Source: Oculatellaceae cyanobacterium Prado106 (GTDB lineage: Bacteria; Cyanobacteriota; Cyanobacteriia; Elainellales; Elainellaceae). Taken from it: a stretch of DNA of 36,096 bases. Below the pieces are notes generated by a model. The model worked only from the letters and a program-made list of their open reading frames with translations, did no database searches and had not been told where the DNA came from. The stretch spans positions 1-36,096 of the forward strand of contig JALOOP010000045.1 of assembly GCA_025454315.1 (NCBI GenBank), written 5' to 3'. Both the position numbers and the translations under genes were made by a program. Shown here piece after piece: positions 15,120 through 23,531 of the stretch (its first letter is position 1; every line of letters begins with the position of its first letter).

Positions 15120-16685
15120 ATGGCCAAACTGGCGTTACTGAGCACATCTGACAAGACTGGGCTGCTGGAACTTGCCCGCAGCTTAGTCGAAGAATTTGAG
15201 TTTGACATTATTAGTAGTGGTGGCACGGCTCAAGCCCTCAAGCAGGCAGGCATTCCTGTCACTAAAGTTTCAGACTACACCGGCTCCCCCGAAATTTTGG
15301 GCGGACGGGTCAAAACCCTGCACCCGCGCATTCACGGCGGCATTTTGGCGCGACAAAACCTGGAAGCCGATCTAGCCGACCTAGAAGCCAACCAAATCCG
15401 CCCGATCGCCCTCGTCGTGGTCAACCTCTACCCCTTCGAGCAAACCATCGCCAAACCCGATGTCAGCCTAGAAGACGCGATCGAACAAATCGACATCGGC
15501 GGCCCCGCCATGATTCGCGCCGCTGCCAAAAACTTTGCCCACCTCACCGTCCTCTCCACGCCCCAACTCTACAACGACTACCTAGAAGAACTGCGGCAAT
15601 ACGGCGAGCCTTCCCTGAGCTTCCGGCAAGCCTGTGCCTTGCGCGCCTTTGAGCATACCTCCGCCTATGACCGGGCGATCGCCACCTACCTCGTCCAGCA
15701 TTCCGTCGGCTCCCTCGATCCCGCCACCCTGCCCCACCAGTTCAACCTCACAGGCACCCAAATCCAATCCCTCCGCTACGGCGAAAACCCCCACCAACCC
15801 GCCGCCTGGTATCAAACGGGCACCCATCCCATGGGCTGGGCTGCCGCACAAAAACTCCAGGGCAAAGAACTCAGCTACAACAACCTGGTCGATCTAGAAG
15901 CCGCCCGTCGCATCATTGCCGAATTCCCCGCCGACAGCCCCGAGCATCCCGCCGCCGCTGTCATCATCAAGCACACCAACCCCTGCGGCGTAGCTCTGGG
16001 TCAAAGCCTCGTCGAAGCCTACACCAAAGCCTTCAACGCCGACTCCACCTCAGCCTTTGGCGGCATTGTCGCCCTCAACCGCCCCATCGATGCCCCCACC
16101 GCCACCGAACTCACCAAAACCTTCCTGGAATGTGTCGTGGCTCCCGGCTGTGACCCCGAGGCGGAGCAAATCCTAACTGCCAAATCCAAAGTCCGCGTCC
16201 TGCTGCTCCCCGATTTGGCCAGCGGCACTCCGCATCTGGTGAAGCAAATCGCAGGCGGTTTTTTGGTACAAACAGCGGATGATGCGATCGCCAACCCCAC
16301 CCAATGGCAAATTGTCACCGATCGCCAACCCACCCCCGCCCAGCTAGAAGAACTACTCTTTGCTTGGAAAGTTAGCAAGCATGTGAAGTCGAATGCCATT
16401 GTCGTAACGCGCGATCGCACCACCCTCGGCATCGGCGCAGGCCAAATGAACCGCGTCGGCTCCGTCAAAATCGCCCTAGAACAAGCCGCCGAGCAAGCCA
16501 AAGGCGCAACCCTAGCCAGCGACGGATTCTTCCCCTTTGATGACTCGGTAAAGACGGCAGCAGCAGCAGGAATTGAGGCGATCGTCCAACCCGGCGGCAG
16601 CCTACGAGATGCAGATTCCATCAAAGCCGCCAATGAACTGGACCTCATCATGGTTCTCACAGGCGTTCGCCACTTCCTGCATTAA
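15120..16685 (+). CDS. purH: Bifunctional AICAR formyltransferase / IMP cyclohydrolase
   Basis: A 521-residue PurH catalysing the last two steps of de novo IMP synthesis in the cytosol: transfer of formyl from 10-formyl-THF to AICAR, then ring closure. The N-terminal MGS-like cyclohydrolase domain begins MAKLALLSTSDKTGL and includes GGTAQAL and GGRVKTLHPRIHGG. The transformylase part carries LRYGENPHQPAA, KHTNPCGVA and AFGGIVALNRP, ending in QPGGSLRD and ADELDLIMVLTGVRHF-like sequence. Length matches the family. ATG 15120 is chosen because a GAGGAGGG site lies just upstream and family members start there; the frame is open 34 codons further back but runs through repeats. A hairpin terminator follows. 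Confidence 0.97.
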   Translation: MAKLALLSTSDKTGLLELARSLVEEFEFDIISSGGTAQALKQAGIPVTKVSDYTGSPEILGGRVKTLHPRIHGGILARQNLEADLADLEANQIRPIALVVVNLYPFEQTIAKPDVSLEDAIEQIDIGGPAMIRAAAKNFAHLTVLSTPQLYNDYLEELRQYGEPSLSFRQACALRAFEHTSAYDRAIATYLVQHSVGSLDPATLPHQFNLTGTQIQSLRYGENPHQPAAWYQTGTHPMGWAAAQKLQGKELSYNNLVDLEAARRIIAEFPADSPEHPAAAVIIKHTNPCGVALGQSLVEAYTKAFNADSTSAFGGIVALNRPIDAPTATELTKTFLECVVAPGCDPEAEQILTAKSKVRVLLLPDLASGTPHLVKQIAGGFLVQTADDAIANPTQWQIVTDRQPTPAQLEELLFAWKVSKHVKSNAIVVTRDRTTLGIGAGQMNRVGSVKIALEQAAEQAKGATLASDGFFPFDDSVKTAAAAGIEAIVQPGGSLRDADSIKAANELDLIMVLTGVRHFLH

Positions 16686-16699
16686 GACTGAACAGAACA

Positions 16700-16751
16700 A
16701 AAGGGGAACGGATGATGGGAACCTATCCCCACTATCCGTTCCCCTTTTTAT
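16700..16751 (+). terminator. purH terminator hairpin
   Basis: A 14-bp stem (AAAGGGGAACGGAT / ATCCGTTCCCCTTT), 20-nt loop, and a short T-run (CCTTTTTA), beginning 15 bases after the purH stop. Confidence 0.82.
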
Positions 16752-16834
16752 CGATGCGATTCTAAAAGATGCAATCCCTAAAACTAAGCACTCAATAAAC
16801 GGATGATGATCCTCTAAATAACAAATCTGATTTC

Positions 16835-16860
16835 TTCTCTGCGTCTCCGCGTCTCTGCGG
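16835..16860. repeat. Single arm of the GCAGAGACGC-type repeat
   Basis: TTCTCTGCGTCTCCGCGTCT followed by CTGCGG, near-identical to the right arm of the inverted repeat at 9068-9093. No matching left arm is found nearby, so this is a half copy. It lies between purH and the convergent peptidoglycan-binding gene. Confidence 0.8.
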
Positions 16861-16887
16861 TTCAAATTCAAATCCCCTTCACTAGCC

Positions 16888-17370
16888 CTACTCGTTGCTA
16901 ATCCCCAATCGATAGAGACTCAGCGTTTCGTAGGTTCTTGCACCCACAATGCCATCCGCCGTCAACCGCTTGTCCTGTTGAAATTCTCTCACCGCCGCTT
17001 CAGTCTGTGCCCCAAAGATGCCATCAATGCGGCCTGGATAATATTGCTTTTGCTCCGGCAGATAAACCGCCAAAAAGTCCTGCACCCGGCTCACCCAATC
17101 ACTCTGACTCCCCTGACGCAACACGGGCAAATCCGTTGGCGGCTTACGGGTCAACAAACTCGTCCAGGTTCTAGCACCCACGATCCCATCCCGCTTCAGA
17201 AAAAAGATGTACTGAAAGGTTTTGACTTGCAGTTCGGTCACTTCACCAAAAATGCCATCAATGGGCAAAGCCCCACGAATGAAAAAACTCTGCAATAGCT
17301 TCTGCAATTCCTGAACGGCATTCCCCGTCGCTCCCCGCTGCAAAACGGGACGTTGAACTCCTGCTGTCAT
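16888..17370 (-). CDS. Protein with two peptidoglycan-binding (PG_binding_1) domains
   Basis: A 160-residue protein made almost entirely of two PG_binding_1 repeats: VLQRGATGNAVQELQKLL...DGIFGEVTELQVKTFQ...DGIVGARTW (about 8-70) and VLRQGSQSDWVSRVQDFL...DGIFGAQTEAAVREFQQ...DGIVGARTY (about 83-150). These three-helix modules usually bind cell-wall peptidoglycan; no hydrolase domain is attached. The ATG at 17370 is preferred over 17439 because a GGAGG site precedes it at proper spacing. There is no signal peptide from this start, which is odd for a wall-binding protein. The protein could be exported by another route or act in the cytoplasm. Confidence 0.87.
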   Translation of the reverse strand: MTAGVQRPVLQRGATGNAVQELQKLLQSFFIRGALPIDGIFGEVTELQVKTFQYIFFLKRDGIVGARTWTSLLTRKPPTDLPVLRQGSQSDWVSRVQDFLAVYLPEQKQYYPGRIDGIFGAQTEAAVREFQQDKRLTADGIVGARTYETLSLYRLGISNE

Positions 17371-17613
17371 AACGACCAACCTCCAATTCGTACCTTTGTA
17401 TAGCCATTTTTCATTGTCCAAAATTGGTAGGTAAACCAACAGGTTCTAAAGGTAGAGGCTGAAGTAAAGTGCGATCGCCCCCAAGGCAGAACCTTCAGAC
17501 AGATTTTTTGATTCAAGATGCTGCAACCCTCACTCAAAGCGGAATCACATCATTCCTCGGCTCAATCATCCATCTCAAGGGTTATCATCCGGCTCTACTG
17601 CCTAGGGAATAAG

Positions 17614-18576
17614 ATGTCTCTGTCAATCCAGAATTGCTATAAACTGGATTATTTTCTTCCCAGCTTGACTATGGACGAATCTGAATTGATTGCTGAATCG
17701 ATTGATGTCACCCTTCTCCTCTCAGGCGGACAGGAATACACCGTTGCCATGCAGTCCGATGACCCCTTACTGCAAGAGTTATTTGAGGTGCTAATGGACT
17801 TTGGCGGAAAACGCGATCGCCAAATTTTCCAAATCCCCATCCAAAAAGGCCGAGCCGTGTTGACCGTGCCTTGCGATCGCCTCATCGGCCTGATCACCGA
17901 ACCACCCATCCTCATCGAAGCCCCCTTCAACCCAGAAACCGAAGTAGAAATCGAAGCGAAAAATCAACCTCATCCCAGCCCCAACCCTGTTCTAACCTCC
18001 GAGTTTGTCCAGATCGAGCAATTCCTACCGCCCAAAACGCATCAGCAACTCTTGGACTATGTGCTGCAACAGGAAGCCAACTTCGTCTCCACCAGCACTT
18101 CCACCGGCGAATTAGAATATCGCCAATCCACCGTCCTCTATCACTTCAACCCCTTCGACCAACTCATCCGCCAACGCATCCAAGAAGTCCTCCCCCAGGT
18201 TCTTGCCCACCTCCACCTCCCGCCCTTCACCGTCGAGCAAATCGAAGCCCAACTCACCGCCCACAACGACGGCCACTACTACCGCATTCACAACGACAAC
18301 GGCAGCCGCGACACCGCCACCCGCGAACTCACCTATGTCTACTACTTCCACCGCACCCCCAAACCATTCTCCGGTGGCCAACTCCGCCTCTACGACAGCC
18401 AAATCCAAAACAACTACTACACCAAAGCCGACTCCTTCCAAACCGTTGAACCGATCGATAATTCCATTGTCTTTTTCCTCAGCCGCTACATGCATGAGGT
18501 ATTGGCGATCGCCTGTCCCTCCCAAGCCTTTGCCGACAGCCGCTTTACGATCAATGGCTGGGTACGGCGATCGTGA
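17614..18576 (+). CDS. 2-oxoglutarate/Fe(II)-dependent oxygenase with extra N-terminal domain
   Basis: From ATG 17614, 320 residues. The C-terminal part (about 130-320) is a prolyl-hydroxylase-like double-stranded beta-helix: iron ligands H226-N-D228 in YYRIHNDNGS and H294 in SRYMHEV, and 2OG-binding R310 in SRFTINGW. It opens with EFVQIEQFLPP, the usual start of the P4Hc domain. Residues 20-110 form a separate domain (DESELIAESIDVTLLLSGGQEYTV...) that I do not recognise. The frame is open to 17518; ATG 17671 is another start. The substrate is unknown: peptidyl proline or a small molecule are both possible. The gene stands alone, upstream of the tRNA. Confidence 0.85.
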   Translation: MSLSIQNCYKLDYFLPSLTMDESELIAESIDVTLLLSGGQEYTVAMQSDDPLLQELFEVLMDFGGKRDRQIFQIPIQKGRAVLTVPCDRLIGLITEPPILIEAPFNPETEVEIEAKNQPHPSPNPVLTSEFVQIEQFLPPKTHQQLLDYVLQQEANFVSTSTSTGELEYRQSTVLYHFNPFDQLIRQRIQEVLPQVLAHLHLPPFTVEQIEAQLTAHNDGHYYRIHNDNGSRDTATRELTYVYYFHRTPKPFSGGQLRLYDSQIQNNYYTKADSFQTVEPIDNSIVFFLSRYMHEVLAIACPSQAFADSRFTINGWVRRS

Positions 18577-18657
18577 GGATGAGGGGCGATTATCGAGGCA
18601 TTCTTAGAATCGCAACTGCCAGCCCTGAGAAAAAAGTTGGAAAAAATTTGACTTGGC

Positions 18658-18685
18658 TTGTATCTGCTAAAGTTTGTGATATAGT
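18658..18685 (+). promoter_or_regulatory. Possible promoter of tRNA-Val
   Basis: TTGTAT (18658-18663), 16-bp spacer and TATAGT (18680-18685), ending 16 bp before the mature tRNA. A TTGACT at 18648 is a better -35 box but is too far from this -10. Based on sequence only. Confidence 0.35.
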
Positions 18686-18701
18686 TAGAAGTCGTCAGCA
18701 C

Positions 18702-18775
<74 letters not shown>

Positions 18776-18925
18776 TCCAGTTTTAGTCGTTAAGTTTTGC
18801 ATGATATCGGGCTTTGGCATTGATACTGGCTAGTGTCTACGGCTTTAGCTCAATGCAATCCAACCAAGAGGCTGTTGGATTGTTCACCGTTGCATCAACT
18901 GCCGTCGAACAGAGGTAACCCCGCA

Positions 18926-19537
18926 ATGGTTCAAGCACTACAGGTACCCGTTAGTTTTGACGAATTTATTGCATGGCTTCCAGAATCCTCTGAATGCTGC
19001 TACGAGTTACACCGTGGGAAAATCGTTGAGATGCCCAAACCCAGAGGTAAGCATTCAAAGGTCGCAGGGGTCATTCAAGGAGAGCTATACCTGGAGGTTC
19101 GTCGATTACAACAGCCTTACTTCATCCCAAAGGAATGCATTGTGCGTTCGGCAGATGGGTTGTCTGGCTATGAGCCTGATGTCATTCTGTTCGATGAGCC
19201 GGCTCTGGTGGATGAACCTCAGTGGGAGAGTGGTTCTCTTTTGTCATTGGGCAAATCCATTAAGCTAATTGTGGAAGTGGTTTCATCGAATTGGCAGGAT
19301 GACTATCTCACCAAGCTTCGAGACTATGAGGCATTGAGCATTCAGGAATATTGGATAGTAGACTATGCAGGGCTGGGTGGACGGCAGTTTATTGGCAACC
19401 CCAAGCAACCGACTTTTAGCGTCTATACCCTGGTTGATGGAGAGTATGAGGTGCAGCGCTTTCGGGGTGGCGATCGCATTTTTTCCCCAACCTTCCCAGC
19501 CCTCAATCTGACCGTGGAACAGACGTTTGCAGTCTAG
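18926..19537 (+). CDS. Uma2-family putative restriction-type nuclease (DUF820)
   Basis: A 203-residue protein from ATG 18926, preceded by an AGAGG site; the frame extends to 18833 without support. Uma2 marks: FDEFIAWLPESS...YELHRGKIVEMPKP at the start, GYEPDVILFD with D85, LIVEVVSSNWQDDYLTK with E117 and K130, and the conserved LSIQEYWIVD. These residues form the PD-(D/E)XK nuclease core, although the usual E-x-K/'ESPS' reads EVVSS here. Uma2 proteins are greatly expanded in cyanobacteria and their biological role is unknown. The gene lies 150 bp past the tRNA. Confidence 0.9.
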   Translation: MVQALQVPVSFDEFIAWLPESSECCYELHRGKIVEMPKPRGKHSKVAGVIQGELYLEVRRLQQPYFIPKECIVRSADGLSGYEPDVILFDEPALVDEPQWESGSLLSLGKSIKLIVEVVSSNWQDDYLTKLRDYEALSIQEYWIVDYAGLGGRQFIGNPKQPTFSVYTLVDGEYEVQRFRGGDRIFSPTFPALNLTVEQTFAV

Positions 19538-19913
19538 CTAAATATCATTCCATCCGTCAGAAAAAGATGGATCTGCTAGAAAATCAGGAGACAAGGTTAA
19601 GAAAAATGATGAAACGAGAGTTATCTTCTCCGTAATTTCCTCAAGGGATAACTTTTGTTCTAAGGGTTTTTACGCACTTTTGCCAAGCCTGAAAGCTGCG
19701 TGGTTACTGGATTCTTGAAGAGAACAACAAGCCTTTTAAAAAGCTGGACAATCCGTATTCAAACTTGTTATCAAGTATGAAAAGAAACACATCTGACTTA
19801 CGTGTAGATGAGTGACCTCAAACCTCACCCTACTCGTTCCAAAAGCTCAGATTTGTTTTTCGGGTATTTTGCGTACCCGGTTTGATCCTGATTGATCCTG
19901 ATTAACCTTACCT
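19538..19913. other. Upstream region of the PEP-CTERM protein gene
   Basis: No gene seen in this 376 bp. A hairpin CGGGTA-TTTTGCG-TACCCG near 19860-19879 is followed by a direct repeat TTGATCCTGA twice just before the start of the next gene, so the leader may be structured. Confidence 0.45.
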
Positions 19914-20726
19914 ATGAAAACTGCACTCCTGACTGGACTTTTGACGGCTGCTACGACTGTGACTGCATTGGTTGCAACCATGGCACCCGCTTCGGCTTTT
20001 TCCTGGAACAATTCCTGGACTCAACCCACGGTCTACAGCAAGACCCAAACCAAGTTTGACGATGCTCCTTTCCAAAAGTTTGTTCAGAAGGAGCGGGTTG
20101 AAATTCAAGGTGCTCAGCAATTTATGCTAGACCCTTCCAAGCTGATGATGAAATATGCCCATGATGTGTCGGTGTTCTTCATCAACGAAGGGGCTGGCTT
20201 CCGCAACCAGTTGGCCTATGAAGCCACTTCTGCCAAAGGTGCAAAAACCACAGGTTTAATCTTTAATGATATTTCGTCCACAGAATCCATCATCAGCAAT
20301 TCCGACGGTCCGTTGAAGAAAGGGGATGGTGTGAATCTGGGTAAGATGGCCGCTGGTACCCAGCTTGACTTCTGGTTGAGAGCAGATGGCAAAAACAAAG
20401 GTTCCAAGTCCAATATCTTTGGTACCCAAGTGGCTTCTAACGGCGATAAACTCCAGCATGTTGTGGCCTATGCTTATAAGAACTACATCCTCCTCGGCTT
20501 TGAAGACCTGTGGGGTGAGAAGGACGCAACGGGTGGGAACAACCAAAAATCTGACCGTGACTTCAACGATGCGGTCTTTGTTCTCGACATTGGTGCAGCC
20601 AATGTTCGTAACCTGGTTCAGCCTGTTCCCGAGCCTACTGTGACCCTAGGTCTGATGGGCGCTGGTGCTGCGGCTCTGTTTGGCACCCGCCGTCGTCGCC
20701 AAACGGCTAGCGCTGAGCAGCAATAG
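19914..20726 (+). CDS. Secreted DUF4114 protein with PEP-CTERM sorting signal
   Basis: A 270-residue exported protein. The signal peptide (MKTALLTGLLTAATTVTALV...APASA) is predicted to be cut near residue 28. The middle (about 60-230) is DUF4114-like, ending in the characteristic GFEDLWGEKDATGG...SDRDFNDAVFVLDI, an Asp-rich motif that may bind calcium. The C-terminus is a textbook PEP-CTERM tail: VPEPTVTLGLMGAGAAAL, then FGTRRRR, which exosortase-type systems recognise for surface sorting. The expected localisation is the cell envelope or extracellular matrix. A GC-rich hairpin 70 bp past the stop likely terminates it. Confidence 0.9.
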   Translation: MKTALLTGLLTAATTVTALVATMAPASAFSWNNSWTQPTVYSKTQTKFDDAPFQKFVQKERVEIQGAQQFMLDPSKLMMKYAHDVSVFFINEGAGFRNQLAYEATSAKGAKTTGLIFNDISSTESIISNSDGPLKKGDGVNLGKMAAGTQLDFWLRADGKNKGSKSNIFGTQVASNGDKLQHVVAYAYKNYILLGFEDLWGEKDATGGNNQKSDRDFNDAVFVLDIGAANVRNLVQPVPEPTVTLGLMGAGAAALFGTRRRRQTASAEQQ

Positions 20727-20794
20727 ATCATTCTTGAGATCGTTCTTAAGATTGTTGTTGCCATCCTTTAGCTGAAGATTCGTCTGAGATTCGT

Positions 20795-20824
20795 AGCGAT
20801 CGCCCATTGGGCGATCGCTTTTGT
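20795..20824 (+). terminator. Hairpin terminator containing two HIP1 half-sites
   Basis: A perfect 11-bp stem AGCGATCGCCC / GGGCGATCGCT with a 3-nt ATT loop and a T-rich tail (TTTTGTTTG). Each arm contains GCGATCGC. It lies between convergent genes (PEP-CTERM protein and mazG). Confidence 0.75.
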
Positions 20825-20865
20825 TTGTTGGGAAGGGTGGGGGATGGGGAGAACTGGAGCAGGGT

Positions 20866-21726
20866 TTATTTGTCCTTGGCTAATTTTGATTTGGCTTGTT
20901 GCCAGAGTTGTTCGAGTTCGTCTAGGCTGTAGTTTGCTAGCGATCGCGGTTCTCCTGATGTTTGAGCAGACATTTGGGCGATCGCCTGTTCCACTTGTTC
21001 AAATCGTTGTACGAATCTTCGGTTGGTTCCTTGCAGCGCTTCGTCAGGGTCAAGGTCGTACCAGCGAGCCAGATTCACCAGGGTAAACAGTAGATCTCCC
21101 AGTTCGGCCTGTTGATTTTCCTTGGGTTCTGCGCGGAGGGCTTGTTCAAACTCAGCCAGTTCCTCGTGGAATTTTGCCCAGACCCCTTCTACGTTCTCCC
21201 ATTCAAACCCGACTCCAGCCGCTTTTTGGGAGATCTTCAGAGCCGCTGTGATGGCCGGGAGCGATCGCGCGTATCGTTGCAGTCGGGGGGCGATTCCTGG
21301 GGCAGTTGTTTTTTCGGTTTCTTCTTGGGCTTTGATTTGCTCCCAGTTTTGCCGGACTTCGTCGATGTTTTCTACGGTCACCTCGCCGAATACATGGGGA
21401 TGACGACGAATGAGTTTAGCGGCAATGCCTTCAGCAACTGTAGCAAGGTTGAAATGGTTGAACTCACTGGCAATCTGTGCTTGCAAAACGACCTGGAGTA
21501 ATAGATCGCCCAACTCATCGGCGATCGCCTCCTGATGCCCCTGGCGAATGGCATCCACCACTTCATAAGCTTCTTCTAGGACATAGGGAATTAGGGTTTC
21601 GGGAGTTTGTTCCAGATCCCAGGGACAGCCGCCTTGGGGCGATCGCAACTGGGCTACGACCTCGACTAGATGTTGTAATGCATTCAGGTAGGGTACTGAG
21701 GATGGATTATGGGGAGAATTTGACAT
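20866..21726 (-). CDS. mazG: Nucleoside triphosphate pyrophosphohydrolase MazG
   Basis: A 286-residue MazG, which hydrolyses NTPs/dNTPs to NMP plus PPi and cleans aberrant nucleotides. It has the two-domain all-alpha layout. The first domain has GGCPWDLEQTPETLIPYVLEEAYEVVDAI and the metal-binding E-x3-E pair followed by DELGDLLLQVV; the second has GFEWENVEGVWAKFHEELAEFEQAL and ELGDLLFTLVNLARW. Length is slightly above the 263 of E. coli MazG. The ATG at 21726 lies 84 bp downstream of the DUF2227 gene on the same strand, so co-transcription is possible. Confidence 0.95.
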   Translation of the reverse strand: MSNSPHNPSSVPYLNALQHLVEVVAQLRSPQGGCPWDLEQTPETLIPYVLEEAYEVVDAIRQGHQEAIADELGDLLLQVVLQAQIASEFNHFNLATVAEGIAAKLIRRHPHVFGEVTVENIDEVRQNWEQIKAQEETEKTTAPGIAPRLQRYARSLPAITAALKISQKAAGVGFEWENVEGVWAKFHEELAEFEQALRAEPKENQQAELGDLLFTLVNLARWYDLDPDEALQGTNRRFVQRFEQVEQAIAQMSAQTSGEPRSLANYSLDELEQLWQQAKSKLAKDK

Positions 21727-21810
21727 GGCTAGAACTGTCAGAAATTAGGGGTCAGAGATTCGAGATGCTCCTTTATCTTAGGGGAGTAAACTGTCTTGGG
21801 GGAGTAACCT

Positions 21811-22335
21811 CTAGTCTTCTGACTTGCGTTTTGATTTTTTCTTGCGCTTGGTTTCTGAGGAGAGCCAATCTGCGGTGTAGTGGCTGAAGGCTCCCAGTTC
21901 TAGACCAATGCAAAGGGCGATCGCCTCAGCCTTGTAGCGATTGAGGAAGGTGGCCAACAGTCGCCCTATTTGTCCCCAGGTCCAGCCCGTCTGCCACACC
22001 TCATTCATCAGCGCCATGACCAGGTAGCTAAACAACCCCAACCAGGCCAGTAGATAAATGACTCGTAGCGTAGTTCCAATAATGGGGGCGTGGGAGTAGG
22101 GCGATCGATGGCGCAGACTGCCCTGGTAAGGCAACCAAATCCAGCGTAACCACCCCCAACGCTTGTAATGAATCGAATGCAGATCCAAGTCAGGGCCAAG
22201 CATCAGCCCCCCAAAAAAGTAACCTGCACAAATCATTAGTGTTGCTTGGCCATTGCGAGTAATGGCCAGGGTGACCCCTGCAACCACGGGTAACGTCCAA
22301 AGGGTAATGCGGTCATGGGTGCGACCAGATGGCAT
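21811..22335 (-). CDS. DUF2227-family putative metal-binding membrane protein
   Basis: A 174-residue protein starting MPSGRTHDRITLWTLPVVAG. The family signature is intact: the HDRIT start, GGLMLGPDLDLHS (about 42-54), and RHRSPYSHAPIIGTTLRVIYLL (about 75-96), with His/Asp residues proposed to bind metal. Three to four hydrophobic segments (15-35, 90-108, 137-150) suggest membrane association. The C-terminus is Lys/Arg-rich (ETKRKKKSKRKSED), probably cytoplasmic. The fold resembles the LexA-binding inner-membrane hydrolase group (YdjM/DUF457), but function is unknown. Confidence 0.85.
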   Translation of the reverse strand: MPSGRTHDRITLWTLPVVAGVTLAITRNGQATLMICAGYFFGGLMLGPDLDLHSIHYKRWGWLRWIWLPYQGSLRHRSPYSHAPIIGTTLRVIYLLAWLGLFSYLVMALMNEVWQTGWTWGQIGRLLATFLNRYKAEAIALCIGLELGAFSHYTADWLSSETKRKKKSKRKSED

Positions 22336-22467
22336 GGTAGTACATCCGATTTCTTCTTGACCATCCTATCAGGAAGTGATGATATTAGTACCCATGCATT
22401 CATCGAAAGCCGAAAATTGAGAAAGTTGGGTTGCTAAAAGCTGGGGAAAAAGAGGTTTAAATGCAGC

Positions 22468-22496
22468 AAGCCCGTCTTCAGGCTGAAGATGGGCTT
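22468..22496. other. Strong hairpin downstream of the YvlD-like gene
   Basis: AAGCCCGTCTTCAG and CTGAAGATGGGCTT form a 14-bp stem (one G-T wobble) around a single base. It lies in the gap between two same-strand minus genes, 76 bp after the YvlD-like stop. It lacks an immediate T-run, so it is either an inefficient terminator or a dispersed palindromic repeat. Confidence 0.6.
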
Positions 22497-22571
22497 CTAA
22501 GGGTAATTCAACGTTGAACAATAAAAAGAGCAATCAATAAACAAATCGTTGAATCATCGATTCAGTGTGCG

Positions 22572-22988
22572 TTATCGGTCGCTGTTGGCGATCGCCTTGT
22601 CGCCTCCCATCAGAGAACCACTGCCTTCTTTGGCGGCAAAGTAGCCTTTGTTAACAAAGTAGCCATTGAGAAACGTCGTGGCCAGGGAAAGCACAACGGG
22701 AGCGAGAATGAACGCCAGCAAGCCATGCACTGCAAATCCTGGAACCAGCAAAGTTGCTAACCAGAAACAGAAACCGTTGACGATGAGAGAGAAGCCGCCC
22801 AAGGTCAAAATGTTCACAGGCAGGGACAGCAGAGACAGCACAGGTTTGACAAAAGCATTGACCAAACCAATGGAGACACCCGCTAACAAGGCCACTGGAA
22901 AACTGGCGATCGTTACTCCAGGAATCACCAGGTCAACCACCAATAGACCCAGCGCCGAGATTAAAGTAGTCAAAAGAAATCCGATCAT
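22572..22988 (-). CDS. YvlD / phage-holin-4-like small membrane protein
   Basis: A 138-residue protein with four hydrophobic segments (about 3-25, 28-48, 58-80, 88-108) in the Phage_holin_4_2/YvlD pattern: ALLAGVSIGLVNAFVKPVLSLLSLPVNILTLG, then LIVNGFCFWLATLLVPGF. The 'NAFVKPVL..L..P' signature is diagnostic. The family is named after phage holins but most members are chromosomal envelope-stress proteins. A 30-residue polar tail (KEGSGSLMGGDKAIANSDR) follows. It is the first of a same-strand set with the Pmp3-like and helical proteins, but gaps of about 175 bp argue for separate units. Confidence 0.88.
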   Translation of the reverse strand: MIGFLLTTLISALGLLVVDLVIPGVTIASFPVALLAGVSIGLVNAFVKPVLSLLSLPVNILTLGGFSLIVNGFCFWLATLLVPGFAVHGLLAFILAPVVLSLATTFLNGYFVNKGYFAAKEGSGSLMGGDKAIANSDR

Positions 22989-23008
22989 GTTGTACCTCTC
23001 AAGAATAT

Positions 23009-23041
<33 letters not shown>

Positions 23042-23162
23042 CGGAAGGGGAAATCTTGGATGAATTGTTGAATCAATCTGGGAGGGAATAAGGTTAAACT
23101 CTCTGACTCTTTCCACAACTCATCCCTTGTTCACTTTTGCCTTTTCCATTCTCCGATTGACC

Positions 23163-23354
23163 TTAGACTGTGCCTTTGGATTGGTTAGTGTTCTCATCAT
23201 GTTTGGCGATCGCCCATAGAGCATGGATGATTCCGGGAACATAGCCGAGGAAGGTTAGCGCAATGTTAATGAGGAGGGTGCTGCTGATGCCATAGGTAAG
23301 AAAAATGGCGGCAGGCGGGAAAACGATGGACAGAATGAGACGAATCAGTTTCAT
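23163..23354 (-). CDS. Pmp3/YqaE (UPF0057) family membrane protein
   Basis: A 63-residue proteolipid with two membrane segments, matching the UPF0057 pattern: LILSIVFPPAAIFLTYGIS (5-23), TLLINIALTFLGYVPGIIHALWAI (26-49), polar tail. The FPP and GYxPGIIHALW motifs are diagnostic. Yeast and plant members are induced by salt or cold and affect membrane potential; bacterial roles are little known. ATG 23354 is preceded by GAGGTTAC. Confidence 0.93.
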   Translation of the reverse strand: MKLIRLILSIVFPPAAIFLTYGISSTLLINIALTFLGYVPGIIHALWAIAKHDENTNQSKGTV

Positions 23355-23531
23355 GAAGTAACCTCGCGATTTGCAATATAGTGTTGATGCGTGAATGATA
23401 TGAACCGTTGAATCTCCGATGAATGACTTTGAAGATTACAGTTGAGCCATTCGTAGAACTATTGGTTGAATCATCCATTGAAGCATTGGATGTCGAATCA
23501 TCAGATGCTGATTAAACCATCCATGGAAACC

